Origin: Auriscalpium vulgare
Taxonomy: Eukaryota > Basidiomycota > Agaricomycetes > Russulales > Auriscalpiaceae
Assembly: GCA_019915015.1 (NCBI GenBank)
Contig: JAHBBC010000009.1
Location: forward strand, 1,302,001-1,366,000
Length of the DNA: 64,000 nucleotides
Direction of reading: 5' to 3'
The position numbers were made by a program, and so were the translations under genes. A model generated the notes under the pieces. The model had not been told where the DNA came from. It saw only the letters and a program-made list of their open reading frames with translations, and did not search any database. This document shows, piece by piece, positions 19,564 through 31,657 of the stretch. The stretch's first letter is position 1; each line of letters opens with the position of its first letter.

Positions 19564-20525
19564 ATGGTGTCGAATCGGTCTAATGCGGAGAAGCGAGCCA
19601 AGAAGATGACCACCAAGACGACCCCGAAGACCGCAGTCGTAGGCAAGGCGTCGACGGAGATGAAGGCTTCTAAGAGCGCTGCTAGTGGTAGCTCTCGGAA
19701 GGCTGCGACGGCCGCTGGAAACCCAACAGCGTCCATGCAAATGACGAGGCAGGCGCTCACTGTCACCTGCGCGCCTATCGCGACGGCCACCAACGACAAG
19801 CAGCCCGTCGACGACAAGAAGCCCGAGCATGTTCCTGAAGCCGACTGGCCACCCTCGACGATCCGGAAGAATACCGATGTGAGCAATTCTCTTCTCGCTC
19901 TTGACAAAATATCTCTGATATTTCCTTGTGAGATCACTGCAACGAATGCTATTCAGAGATATAGAGTATGCGGCAGACTTATGAGCGGCATTCATCATCA
20001 CTTTGCTGAGAATATGATCGACCATCGAGAGCTCAAGGCTCTTCCCTACGAAGAACGGTACAGCAGGAATTGGCAGCCGGGCCATTACCCCATGCACCTC
20101 TACCAAGAGGTCGAAGTTGAACGCCTCGCATGGACGGAGCACGGCGGGCCGGCCGGTTGGAAGTGGTTGTGAGTTCCCCATGAAGAAGAGATCACGCATC
20201 TTTGCTGACTTGCGCCCATAGTATGGACGACCTGTACAACAAGTACGAAGCGGAACTTGAAGTGTGGAGCAAGAATCCGAAGGCGATGGATAGGCCTACA
20301 TTCCCTTGCCCCGATTCATATTACCCGTTTGTTTTCCTACATCTAATCACGACGGCGTCGTGCTGAGGTTCATCTAGCCCCGGCTCCACCAGACCTTTCA
20401 ACCGTCCATCCAATTTCTATGACATCGAAGAGATGTTGGAAGAAACGTACGCCGGGGAGGGCTTCTACGGAATGTACGACGACGACAACGACGACAATGA
20501 CGACGACGACGACAAAGACGACAAA

Positions 20526-20559
<34 letters not shown>

Positions 20560-20801
20560 GCTCAGATAACAGCGAGCGCAAGCGTGAACTGAAGAGCATA
20601 TACATGGAGCTCGCCCGCGACGAGGCTGACAACGGTCTCGACTTTGATGGGTACTGTGACGAAGAAGGGCCCGACCCTGGTGACTTCGACGACTTTACAA
20701 GCAACGACTACGGGCCGGTCACCGATGTCAGCTGGCTAGCAGAACAGGTCCGTGGGGTGGGCATTGGTAGATCGGTACTATATCATGACTTTGTATCATG
20801 A
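19564..20801 (+). CDS. Hypothetical acidic protein, intact paralog of the split pseudogene
   Basis: Three exons: 19564-20168, 20222-20326 and 20378-20801, with introns of 53 and 51 nt; 377 residues. The N-terminus is basic and Lys/Ser/Ala/Thr-rich and contains a MTTKTTPKTA segment. The middle holds the conserved block YEERYSRNWQPGHYPMHLYQ and EVERLAWTEHGGPAGWK. The C-terminus has an Asp/Gly run (about residues 255-285) and then an acidic segment. A strong GTGAGC donor inside exon 1 (19879) opens a possible extra in-frame intron of about 54 nt, so the exon 1 sequence is provisional. Function unknown; no membrane segment or signal peptide. A broken paralog lies at 8856-15660, so the family is locally duplicated. 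Confidence 0.65.
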
Positions 20802-20871
20802 CGAAGGTCTTATGCATTATCCGACAATATATACAGTATTCCGATCTCGCGCGGACGCACGCCGCAAACAC

Positions 20872-21575
20872 CTACTGTCTAGGCTGCACAAGCAGAACAT
20901 GCACCTTCTGGCAACTCCCAGCATCATACACCGTCGTAGCACTCGACGCATTGTAAACCACCACGTCTTCGCCGCCCTCGCTCCTGCACACCGAGAAGTT
21001 CTCACTGTCGCTGTTCACCGCGAGGACCGGGTACGGATACGGGCTCCCATTCGGGTCCGTATTGACCTACATATCGCGTGAGCCCGCAGTCCCGCTCGCC
21101 AACGCGCTCGGACGCACCAGTTCGCAGTAAGCTTGCGCGGGGGCAGCGGCATCCGCGGTGAACGTCAGCAGCGCGTTGCTCCCCGGCACCGCTCTCGACA
21201 CGCTCGGCGCGCCCGCGCCGGCCACGGGCCGCGCGGCGACGCCGGACTGCGCCATAGCGAATGTCGAGCCGACGGGCACCCTGATCGTCTCCGCCGTCTG
21301 CAGGAGTCCATTAGCCATGCCTCACCGAGCGGGAGTCAGAACACGCGGCGCACCCCGAGATAGCTTTCGCTCGAGGCGGCCGACGGCGCGCCGAGGACGA
21401 GCGTCTGAGGCCTCGTGGTGGCGTTGACGTAGTGCGCGGAGAGGGTGAACTGCGCGACGGCGGGCACGCCGTTCGGGAAAGCGGCGCACGCGGGGGGAGT
21501 AGCGCGGCTCGTTGGCAGCGCGAGGCCAGAGGCGGCGAGGAGGGGCGAGAACAGGATGGAGAGGGAGGCGAGCAT
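20872..21575 (-). CDS. Small secreted protein, unknown function
   Basis: Three exons: 21354-21575, 21118-21297 and 20872-21066; introns of 56 and 51 nt, all phase 0; 198 residues. It begins with a clear signal peptide (MLASLSILFSPLLAASGLALP). The mature part has four cysteines (about positions 30, 130, 151 and 185) and several N-glycosylation sequons (NAT, NFS, NAS), which fits an extracellular glycoprotein. The coding frame only becomes consistent when both introns are removed, and each has a good donor and acceptor. No family is recognised. Small secreted proteins are common in wood- and litter-decay basidiomycetes; a role in cell-surface or substrate interaction is a guess. Confidence 0.7.
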
Positions 21576-22073
21576 TGTCGTCGAGGCAGGTGGACCTCGA
21601 GCGATGTTTATATGAATGTACGGGGCGAGCGTCGGGCCGTCGGACCAGAGGTATGGAGCATGTGCGCGGGCGGTCCGAGTTAGAGGACGAAGAGCGTTGC
21701 CGTCGTGCCAAATCTAGGGAGGAGAGGCGTGGTCTGCGTCATCAGAAGCCGCGATTCACGGCGCAGACGTTGTGGCGGTGGGCGCGGCGTGCTGGGCTTT
21801 CCTGAGACGCGTAAAGTAGGCTCCGATGTAGAGTCGAACGTTGATTGTGACGTCGGTGCACTGGAAAGGTGATCTGCATTCTGTGACGAGAGGGCCAGCC
21901 GCGTGGTAGATAGAACACATTAAAATCATACGTCAAGTATATTGCCAGCGTCCGACGGCGAAGAGCTATGTACTGCGAACGAACGAACATCACACGCGAC
22001 TGAGTACCACCTGTAGAATTCATGTCAAACAACCTGACGCAACCGGTGCAGAGCCACGGCTCACCTCTGCTTC
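21576..22073. other. Intergenic, no gene seen
   Basis: Promoter side of the secreted-protein gene and 3' side of the RED/IK gene. No supported coding sequence. Confidence 0.4.
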
Positions 22074-23478
22074 TCACTCTCGCCTCCCGCCCTTTTTCTT
22101 CTCCTTCCGCGCCTTCCTCTTCTCCTCTTTCTCGACCGCCTCGTTCACAGCCAGCAGGTCCTTTATCGACGGGATTGCGGACGACGCGAGCGGTGCCAGG
22201 CGCACCTGCCCTTCTTCATCTTCACCTTCGTCGTCCCGTGTTTTGGGCTCGGCAGAGGGTGCTTTGGTGTCGACTGCGGGCGGCGGTGGCGGTGGTGCTG
22301 CCTCTTCGTCGTTGTCAAACCACCCTCTGCGCTGTGGAGAAGCTGCATGGAGACTCGGAGACCTAGACGGAGACTGCGGGCGCCGCGGCGGGGGAGCATC
22401 GTCGTCGTCGTCTGAGTTCACGACGATGCCTTCGTAGTCGCCCGCGCCCGCGAAAATGTCAAAGTCTTCCTCAGATGTTTCGGGCTCCGGCTCCGGCGTA
22501 GGTGCCCTCCTCGCGGTCGACGGGCCAGCTGTTGCGCTGGCGGAAGAGGGGAGCGGGAGTGGTACCGTAGAAGCGTCTGGAACAGTGTCCACCTTGCGCT
22601 TCTTTTTCTTCCTATCGCCCTCCTCGCCCTCCTTCCTCTTTGCCTTTTTCTTCTTTGAGTCCTGCCCAGTGCCGATTGGTTTGAACCCTATGGGCTTGAA
22701 CTTGTCGGGCGGTGGGGGCTTCTCCGCGGGGGCAGTAGCGTCCGCGTCCGCGTCGCCGGCGCCACGCTTCTCCTTGAGCGCCTTGATGATATCCGCACGG
22801 GAGCGTTTCTTCGACGTGGAGGAGGTGTCAGCTGGATCGGGCGCAGATGCGACCTCGGCAAAGGCCTGCTCGAGGAGCTCGTCGTCTTGCTTGGACGAGA
22901 CGGAGGCGAGGCGCGCGCGGTTCTGCTCGAGGAGGGCAAAATCGAGGCCCTTGACGAGGATGGAGTGCTCCGAGTCGCCGCCCAGGTACTTCCGCTGTTC
23001 TTCGAGCTGTGAAAGTCCGATGTTAGCGAGAATATGGTGGCGTGGCAGCGGGCGACGCACGGCCTGCTTGTCCTCGGCGTCGGCATTCCGACGCTCAAAG
23101 TCCTCCAGCACCGCCTCGACCTGCGCATAGTCGCTCTCCTTGCCCAGCCGGCGCTCCTCGGCGCGGTCGCGGTACGAGTCGTCCTTTTTCTTGACTTTGC
23201 GCGGTTTGAAACTGGGCGCGGCGCTGGCAGCCGCTTTCCTACGAGACGGGTCTGAGAGTCATGATTTTCCGTGTGCACCAAACATATATTGGGAGCGTCG
23301 CGTACGGTTTAGATGGGCCCGCTTTTGTGCTCAAAAAAGAGCCACGGGCGACGGTCGCTGTCGGCGTTCCGCCAGGCCCAGCCGTCTGCAACAACTGTCG
23401 AAAGGAGTCCTGAAATGCGATGTTGAGCACAAGAACAAGATGGACATGCGTAGAAATTTGAAGCCTTACCTGGTCCAT
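22074..23478 (-). CDS. RED/IK-like spliceosomal protein
   Basis: Four exons: 23470-23478, 23306-23409, 23061-23238 and 22074-23006; 407 residues. The first coding exon is only nine nucleotides (MDQ); the join reads MDQDSFRQLLQTAGPGG, typical of fungal homologs. The diagnostic RED N-terminal block is present: DDSYRDRAEERRLG, then LEEQRKYLGGDSEHSILVKG and LDFALLEQNRARL. The rest is charged and low-complexity with Lys-rich nuclear localisation runs (KKKKAKRKE, RKKKKRKV), acidic Ser/Asp patches and a Lys/Arg C-terminus. RED/IK is a component of the activated spliceosome (B complex) and a nuclear protein. Human RED has RE/RD/ER dipeptide repeats, which are not seen here. The gene is divergent from sterol O-acyltransferase. 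Confidence 0.85.
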
Positions 23479-23747
23479 GTCAACAGCTGGACAGAAGTTC
23501 GCAATATTAACCGATGTCGTTCGACGTTGGCAGTGAGCGTCGAGTGGAAGACCGACAAAACGGCTTGGCGGACCGGTTTGTGATCGGATCTTCCGAATCA
23601 GTTCCGCGGGACCGTGCGGGACCCGGCGGCGGGTTCGATTCGGCATGACGTTTCGCGCCGTCACCGCGATGGCACTTTGCCGACGGGGCAAACCACTCTT
23701 CTACCGCGCCAACTCTCCTTTTCTTTCTACTCTCATCACATTCTATC
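23479..23747. promoter_or_regulatory. Bidirectional promoter between RED/IK and sterol O-acyltransferase
   Basis: 269 bp separate the two start codons. A pyrimidine-rich tract (CTTTTCTTTCTACTCTC) precedes the plus-strand start, a common feature near fungal transcription starts. No TATA box was recognised. Confidence 0.5.
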
Positions 23748-26179
23748 ATGTCCAGGTGCGTAGCGATTTCTCTTCACCGCGATGCTCTCTGTTCCAACGT
23801 GCTCGAGCAGTGGGCCCGCAGTGGTCGTCGCCGAAACGGAGATTAATGGCAGAGCGCCAGCTTCCAAGGCGAAGGTGCCCAGCGACGCCATCCAGACCAA
23901 GGAGGGCACATTCTACGTATCAAAACCGTATCGATCAAGTTATAACAAGAAACTAAAGGCCGCCATCGCGTTCGTTCCGCGACGCTCGCACTTCGACATC
24001 GAGAATGAGCAGTCGGGCGCGAACGAGTTCAGGGTGCGTGACACCAACGCGCACCTTCCTGTATCTCACGACGTCCACAGGGCTTCTTTACGCTCTTCTG
24101 GATATCCCTCTTTCTCTTCACCGTCCGCAGCTACGTCCGCAGCATCGAGACGAATGGCTACCCGCTTAACTTCGAGTTCGCGAGCATGTTCTCGCGGGAC
24201 GCGCGCACGCTTGCGCTCAGCGATGCCGTGCTCGTACTCAGCACCGGGCTATGTGTCCCGTTTGCCAAGGCCGTGCAAAAGGGCTGGATCAAGTATTACT
24301 ACTATGGTGTGGTTATCCAGCACCTCTTCCAGACCCTCGTCCTCTTCACCGCTGTCAAGTGGACATTCAATAGGTGTGTATCGATATCTTCTTTTGTCTG
24401 TCGTCGCTACTGGCTGTGGTTCGTGTGGGCTTCCGCCGGGTCCGCCCCGGCCATCTATGGCACGCGACAACCTGTATGCGGGCGCCCAACGTCATCACGG
24501 CATGGAACCTCACATTCCAAGTAGTGCATTCGTTAACGCAAGGCGACGCGTGTTGCTAGGCACGAGGATTCGGCCATGATATTCCGAGCGTGATCGTAGC
24601 TCCATGCTCCATTTTCTCCTCTCGGTGGTTCCGCCCTGCCGAACGCTCATGCATTGCCTCTTCACAGGCATTGGCCATGGGTTCAGTCCGGTTTCCTCAC
24701 ACTCCACACCCTAGTGCGTGCCGGCACCAAGTCTGCTGCGCACTAGCGCTGACATATCCGCCCCAGACCCTGATTATGAAGATGCACTCCTACAACACCG
24801 TTAACGGTTATCTCAAATGGGCGTCGGAAGAGAGCGGGCGCCTCCTTACCCAGCTGCGTACGGCCACCGAGCGCGTCGGCGGGTGGGATGCCGCGCTTGC
24901 CGCCGCGAAACAGAACCTCGAGGAACGCGACGCGGCTGCCGGGACGACGTCTAGCTCGCCCGGAGTCGGCACACCCGACATGCCTGACGGCTCGCAAAAG
25001 TCTTACGTCGACGCGCCTGTGGCGGCCGCCTTGCGCAACCGCCTCGTCCGTGTGTCTGAGGACGTCGCCGCGGAGGCTCAAGAGGAGAAGCCTAAACCTG
25101 TTGGTCCGTTCCCTCACCCCCTTGTGGACCACCCGGACGCAGAGATTTCTGCCCTTGCGGCGGATTACACGGACGCCGAGTCCGATTTGGTGGGCATGGG
25201 CCCAGAGTATGTGCGCTGGCCGGCGAACCTCACCTATAAGAACTTCGCGGTCTATATGCTCATCCCGTCGCTGGTTTATGAGCTCGAATACCCGCGCACG
25301 AACAAGTATGCCGGCTACATCGTTCCTCAAAGTCAGTGCTGATCGACGGTGGCAGGATTCGCCCGCTATACGTATTCGAGAAGACGGTTGCGACGGGCGG
25401 GACGTTCGCGCTGCTGTACACCGTCACCGAGACATTCATTCTGCCGTTGACCCCTGGTCCGGACCAGTCGTTCTTTAGAAGTTTGTTGGATTTGGCACTG
25501 CCGTTCATGCTGGCGTATCTACTGCTGTTCTACATCATCTTTGGTGCGTTTTTCCTGTCTGAGAGCCGAGTCAGCCTGACTGTTTCATACGCACAGAGTG
25601 TATCTGTAATGGCTTTGCGGAGCTCTCTTAGTGCGTGATCCCGATCCGTTTGCTACCTAGTTGCTGAGCGATGACATAGTTTTGCTGACCGCGGTTTCTA
25701 CGAAGACTGGGTATGTCGGCTCCTTAGGCCCCAAGCAGGGCTGTCTTCGTTCTTCGCCGATTTACTGACTTTGTTCCAGTGGAACTCGACATCGTGGGAG
25801 GAATTCTCCCGGAAATGGAACAAGCCCGTGCATACCTTCCTCCTGCGACACGTGTACGCGTCCTCAATCTCATCATACCACCTCTCGCGCTCGGGCGCGA
25901 TGTTCTTCACGTTCCTCATCAGCGCGCTCGCGCACGAGCTCGTCATGGCCGTCGTCACACAGAAGATTCGGTGCGGGTTTTGTCGTTCCTTCCTCGCCGC
26001 TGACGCTGACGCGGCGAGACAGCATGTATCTATTCACGCTGCAGCTCATCCAGATCCCGCTCATCGCGGTTGGGCGCATCCCCGCGATCAAGCGCAACAA
26101 GCTCATGGGGAACATGGTGTTTTGGCTCGGCCTGTATGCGGGCTTCCCGCTCTTGTGCGTCGCCTATGTTGCGTACTGA
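23748..26179 (+). CDS. Sterol O-acyltransferase (ACAT/ARE-type MBOAT)
   Basis: Ten exons: 23748-23755, 23811-24033, 24081-24373, 24668-24713, 24767-25305, 25356-25543, 25597-25630, 25680-25710, 25780-25970 and 26023-26179; 569 residues, all phases consistent. It is a polytopic ER membrane enzyme that esterifies sterols with fatty acyl-CoA for storage in lipid droplets. Family motifs: FYEDWWNSTSWEEF (F450 onward, the FYxDWWN signature), the putative catalytic His506 in FLISALAHELVM, and several hydrophobic segments (GFFTLFWISLFLF, ATGGTFALLYTV, LPFMLAYLLLFYIIF). Intron 3 is unusually long (294 nt). The 8-nt first exon makes MSSGPAVVV; an unspliced start at 23782 (MLSVPTC...) is the alternative. 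Exons 7 and 8 are only 34 and 31 nt. Confidence 0.9.
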
Positions 26180-26852
26180 TTGATCTTGTGGCGGGCGAGA
26201 TATAGCGGCGGATAGCTTGGATATATGCGGTGGACCGTCTATTATACCCGTTAATACTGGGCGGCCGTGATGGGGGGCTGTTTAGCGACTAATTATTTGC
26301 TTTCTTCGATTACTGCAGCTGGTGCGGGAGAGCACATCATACGAAGGCGAGGTTCACATACTTACTATGGCAGGGTAAGCGATGAAACAGACGTACTAGC
26401 GGCGAGTTGTCTTTGGCACCGGCCGTGCCACACTAGACCTCCGTGTCAAGAAGTCACTGCGAACATGTCTGAGACTGACGTCTCTTTCGGCTCGCTTCAA
26501 ACTCCCCTGGCATCATAGTCTGAGACCGCTTTTATATTCAGCATAACCATCTTCTGATGCCATAAGGTCAAGAGGGTGCGTCGCCAGCATTACAGTAAAT
26601 ATACTTTGGTGGACTGACTGTTCCTTCACTCAAGGTATCCTTCTTTGTGTCACTTAGTCTCGTGGGTAGTGACCGGCGCGCTGTGCAGCCAACGCAACGA
26701 GAGTAACTAACACAAGTCCGTTTGAAACCATATGCTATATATACAAGACAACGAGTCAGAGTACTGCGTGTTATCGACCACCACGAGGAAGAGCCGAAAG
26801 AAGTCAACATCCGAGACTCTGACACATAGTGCTAGTGGACCTGTAGTGGACG
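26180..26852. other. Intergenic, convergent gene ends
   Basis: Lies between the 3' ends of the acyltransferase (plus) and the first glutaminase-like gene (minus). No gene seen. Confidence 0.45.
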
Positions 26853-29800
26853 CTAGTACGGTGCACGCGGCGGTGCACGCGGCCTATCATCTACGTATTC
26901 CGGCGGCGACACCCAGTGCTCTGCCAGCGTCTGATTGATTTCCCTCCGCACGTTAAGCATGATCTCTTCTCGCAGTCGTTCTGCAACGAGCGAGCTGTTG
27001 CCAGTGCTGCTCGGGACCTCAGACACGGGCGCAGGTGCCGGAGCTGGCGGTGGACTCTGGGGTGGTGTCAGTTCCACTGTCGACGGAGGGCGACCCGCGG
27101 CGAGCATGGGAATATTGACGTCGTTGACATGCTGTGCTTCGTCTTCGTTTGCTACCGCGTTCATCGACCTCAGCCGCGCTAGAAGCTTGTCGGACGGGTT
27201 CTCTTGGTAGGGTTCGGGCTCCGGTTGCTCGGGCTCGGTCGCGGGCGGGATGGCAGTGCGCCCTCGTCCTCGGGCCACGGGCCAGCGCGCGAGCAGGCCC
27301 CGCCCCGGCCGATATTTTGCGTCGTCTCGCGTGTGGAAAGGCGACACCGGCAGCGCGCCCGCACCCTGGAGCTCGCGCTGGAAGCGCCGTCGCCGGAGGA
27401 ATATAACCAACACGGCGAGAAGCAGCGCCAGTCCGCCGACGACACCGCCGGCGATGGCGCCGGCCTTCGAGTGACTGCCGCCCGACCTTTCTGATGAAGA
27501 TGAACTTGACGACGAATTGCCAGTATTGCCAGTAATAGGGTTGTTGTACGCTCTGCTGTGTGTCAGAACCTGGGCACGGTGGTGGTGGTGGTGGTGGTGG
27601 TGGAGAAGACTCACAGAAGGGCGTGCATCGCGCCTTGCGCAGGGCTAGAATGATATTGGTGTATCTGAGTGAGAATTTGATTGTTGTGATGAGGACATAT
27701 GCTGACCTTCGCGCTCCGGAGAGAGGGTGGCCATTCGAGCTATTATAGAGGAGCGGAAAGACCTGCCCTGGCGTTGACAGGACGTCGTCCATGGCAGCAT
27801 GGACACCTTTGATGATGCGATCTCGGACATCGGATGTTGTGACCATCGCAGCTGAGAAGAGATTCCAAGCGGCTGCGGAGACAGGAGATATCACTACGAA
27901 GGTCCACGTTCAACTCCACAACAGTCCTTACTTTGGGATGTTAGGGCCGGCTTGAGGTTGTTCGTGGGAATTCCAAACTGGAAGGAGGAGTTGGTGTCAG
28001 AGGCAAGGAGGCCGCCCAGAAATGTCGTGTGAGCCTCGTAGATCTGAGACAATGTTAGCAGGCACGACACAGTTTCGTTACAACGAAAATCAGGAACGCA
28101 CAGACGGGTCCAGTAGGTTGGTCCCGAGCCACCGGTCTGTAAAGAGATTGTATCCCAGAGTCCAAGAGGACTGGTCTCCATACACCGCTAACATGTGCTT
28201 ATCCGGTCCTAAAGCTAAGCTTGTCCACTGGGACGCAAAGCTTGAAGCTGTCGACTAGTGACACAGTTGAGGACGTGAACGCTGCGGACTTAGAAGGGCA
28301 CGCACAGAGTAGTATGCAGAGTCACTCGGTTCGTTGAGAGCGGAGCTGATGCGTGACATCGCTGCGATCGCAACTATGCCTTTCAGGGCGAGGTTAGTCT
28401 GGTTGCTGGCAGTGTCGTCGTCTGAGGAAAGCCTGCGATGCATCTCGGTAAGGCGTCGACAACACGATGAATTTTGCACACGTACTGATTCTCTGTGAAC
28501 AGAGTATTGGCAACTAGATAGTCAGACCAGGTTTTAAGCAGTGGGTACTACGGTTATGCGAATCGTTAGGTCATTGACGTCAAGATGGTAAAACATTATA
28601 CATAGCGTTCCACCAAGGAGGTGTCGTTGCTTGCACGTAGATGGGCGTAAACCATTACCAACATACTGCCAGTCGCTACCACCAGATCAGCCAAGAGGTG
28701 AGAGCAAAAACCCACAGCTCCGCTTACTTTCTACGCCGTATTTGTGGGATTTATTACTTGGTGTCGCAGTGGGATAGGACGAGCCTGGAAAGAAGGTAAT
28801 TAGATAGCGAATGCTGTTTCTGATGGTCCGCTATACCGGCGTCGAGAGCCGCATAACCATTGGAATAATTTGAAGAGCTTTGGAAGCGGAGCAACGGCTC
28901 TAACAGAGGCGCTCCTAGCGTCGCATCGATGAACATGAACACGGGAAACGAGGGATAAAGTGTTCTAACGGCGTTCACGCGACTAGATTGAAAATGAGCA
29001 AGGACTGGCTGTTAGCACGATTGAACGAACTTGGAGTTATCACCGCCGGTATTCCTCATGAACATCATGACATCGGACTGATTCCACGAGCCGTCAGAGC
29101 CTTGGGCGATCGTGAGCTCCGTAGCAGCATATGCCTGTCGAGTCGCAATCGAAACCAAATCGGCATAAGCTGGGGACACCTTGAATGCTGCGTTCATGAT
29201 ACTGTTGTCCAGCTGTGTTGCTCGAATAAGTGCGCTTGGAAAGTCGGAGACAACAAAGTCCACCTGTCGTGATCATCTGGTCAGCGATTGCATGAAATAG
29301 ACGACGAGAATGAAGTTGCACCAATCCTGCCATGCTGTTCGCAAGCAAGCTCGAGTTCGCGCTGAGGTACAGGCTTCGCGTTTGAGTCTGTCCATTGAGG
29401 TCGTTGTATTGCACGGCAGCATCGCGGTAATTCCCCAGAGCCCAGAAGATCGAGCGAGGCGTCACCGTGATGTTCCCTAGATCATGCGCCATGGCGAAGC
29501 ACGTGTTTTCTCCTACACTCGCGACGGTGGTGGTCGTATTGTAAACGCTGTTGTCTAGACTCTTGGAGTTCTCGAAGAGCGCCTCCGCTTCAGTGCAATT
29601 CCCGATTTTATATGTAGCCTGCTCGTCCTGTGATGAATTCCTTAGAAGGGGCGCAACCTCTGTAGAAGAAGGATTACCGCTGAAGTCGCGTAGAAAACGG
29701 TGCCCCATTGCGGAAGGCCGTCGTTGTCTTCTACAAAGTATGAGGGGGCATGCAAAGTTGTGCTCAGAGAAACACTCGTCGGGCCTATTGTTCTCGTCCA

Positions 29801-30475
29801 AACAAAAGTCGTCGAATCATTACGGGAGCTCCAGTCTGGCCGCAGTGGATTAATGAGGATCCAACACGCTGAACAAGTGCGCACCTGCGCCAATGGCAGA
29901 ATAAAGCTGCACTGAATGAGGAGCTCCGTCCTGCGACTGGGCGTCGACGGACACATAAACGAACGGGATGGACTGCCTGACCCGATCTCCGGGCTTGAAA
30001 TTACGTCAGAACATGAAAACCCTCCTCCACGGCATGGGGTCCTGACCTCGATTGGGCTGAGGAACGTCACAGTAAGTTCCATCGCTCCGGCACCCATGGT
30101 CGCAACCGTGCGCGTAGGGGTGACCTCCACCTTCGTGATTTCCAATGTCGCGGTCGTGACTGGATCACCCAGCCAAGTGTACGACACCCCATCGACAATC
30201 ACTATCCCCCGCCATATTGCACCATCGGGCTGTGTTCACGTCAGTGAAGAACGGAACTGCTGAAGGATATGGCAACGACGCACAGGAGGATATGATGACT
30301 GGCCAGATGCCGGAGGAGGGCTTGACGCGCCAGGTGCCAAGGCACTCCAGTAGTTCAGGTATGGTGTCCGTGCAGCAAGAGGGATCCAGGTTAAGGGATC
30401 AGCGGAAGACTGCGAATTGCCGGGAACGAGACAGAGCAGCGCAAAGGCAAACACAAGGGTACGTAGGACATCCAT
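26853..30475 (-). CDS. GtaA-type glutaminase-like protein with C-terminal membrane anchor, copy 1
   Basis: Sixteen exons: 30284-30475, 30047-30229, 29885-29993, 29678-29835, 29322-29627, 29031-29263, 28837-28982, 28728-28784, 28602-28675, 28486-28547, 28306-28432, 28102-28254, 27932-28043, 27707-27872, 27615-27644 and 26853-27555; 936 residues. Signal peptide (MDVLRTLVFAFALLCLV). The N-terminal domain has PLAARTPYLNYWSAL and IVDGVSYTWLGDP. The central DUF4965-like domain has GSDGSWNQSDVMMFM and YPSFPVFMFIDATLGAPLLE. The C-terminal DUF1793-like domain has YGDQSSWTLGYNLFTDRWLG. A transmembrane helix follows (AIAGGVVGGLALLLAVLVIF), then a cytoplasmic tail of about 170 residues rich in Pro/Glu. 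Fungal GtaA proteins are extracellular glutaminases; the fused anchor suggests a cell-surface form. Activity is inferred from family only. Confidence 0.85.
27578..27603 (+). repeat. (GGT)n microsatellite in an intron
   Basis: About eight GGT/GTG repeats lie within the last intron (27556-27614) of the minus-strand glutaminase-like gene. Confidence 0.85.
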
Positions 30476-31657
30476 CGGCGCGGGATGTGTACGCGCGGTT
30501 CGTTGTGAGGGCAAGAGGAGAGGGTTGAAACGCTGACGCTGGCGCCGGTGCATGCTGATGCTAGACCGGCAACCCCGCCTCGGCGGAGAGTACCTGGGTC
30601 TAGTACTAAAGGCACAACATGGCCATCCACACCGAGCAGGACCGGCGTTGGCGCCTACTGTTCGAGCGAAATCAGCGATGAATCATGATATTTCGGATGG
30701 ACCGGAGACAAAGGGCATGCGTCGATGGACATGCCATCATAGTAGGAAGCCTGCATGCTCACCTGGAGGTTGTGAATCTCAAGGAAATCTTCACCGCGCA
30801 GCGAAGGCGAGGAGGTCGTCCGGGATGGCCGATGTGGACTTCCTGACTAGCACAGTAGAGTTGACGTGTAATCAGCTGAACAGCTGAAACGCTGACGGAC
30901 CGAAGTCGACATATGCATGATGATATGGAGATAAGTAGAACAGGCGCTGTCAATTTTCAAATATGTCCCGGCGAACGTGAGATTTGAACATCACAGTACG
31001 TTGAACGTTGATGGGAGAACAAACTCAAAGTCCTCTGTGGAAGCGCGGGCAAAGATAAGATAAGATAACGCGACCTTCCTTGCATTTCTTTGTGCTCACA
31101 TCCAGATTTGAGGCCCTGGTACATATGAAACTACATTCCTGTACGAGTTTAAGCAACATGTACAGGCCGAAATGGCTTCTCCAGATCACCACGTCACTGA
31201 GGGGACGAGTCCACAGAAGATTGCTGACCGTCACGACACACGGAGTCGTCGCACCCCGGAATATGATCGCGGGTATCTGCATCGAGCCAGTTTATGTGGG
31301 TGGGCCGATACAGGCCGAAACGCCGTCGAGCTCTAGGTTTGCGCCGAACTATATACGACTAGGCCACCTTGCCTGTAACACAATCGTCCCGGGCTTCATT
31401 TCGCATTTCGCAGAAGAAAACTCTTGAGTTTTGTGCTCGACACCTTGTCGGAGCACCTCGAGGATTGAAGTGTCGGATCTGTGCATGAACTGGCGCGTTC
31501 TCCAGGGTCCGCAGGAACGGACTGTAAGAGGGTGGTAAGATCGACATACTCATAGTACATTACGATTGGATGCGAACCGTGGTCCGTATATACAGCTGGT
31601 CATGGAGGTACGTTCCGAAGATAACACTGAACGCTTGCTGGACACTACTTCTCACGG
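30476..31657. other. Intergenic between the two glutaminase paralogs
   Basis: Promoter side of copy 1 and 3' side of copy 2. Open frames here are short and unsupported. Confidence 0.45.

Noticed and set aside
22456..23130. 224-codon plus-strand frame opposite RED/IK
   Set aside because: It lies antisense to a well-supported gene and its Ser/Ala-rich translation is the complement of Lys/Asp/Glu-rich codons.
23782..24033. ATG at 23782 as the certain start of the acyltransferase
   Set aside because: The frame is open from it, but the 8-nt exon at 23748 plus a 55-nt intron ends exactly at the start of the conserved region and gives a neater N-terminus; the point remains undecided without transcripts.
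29642..29690. A 20-nt intron (GTAATC...ACAGAG) in glutaminase copy 1
   Set aside because: Too short to splice; the acceptor at 29628 gives a 50-nt intron and matches the exon length in copy 2.
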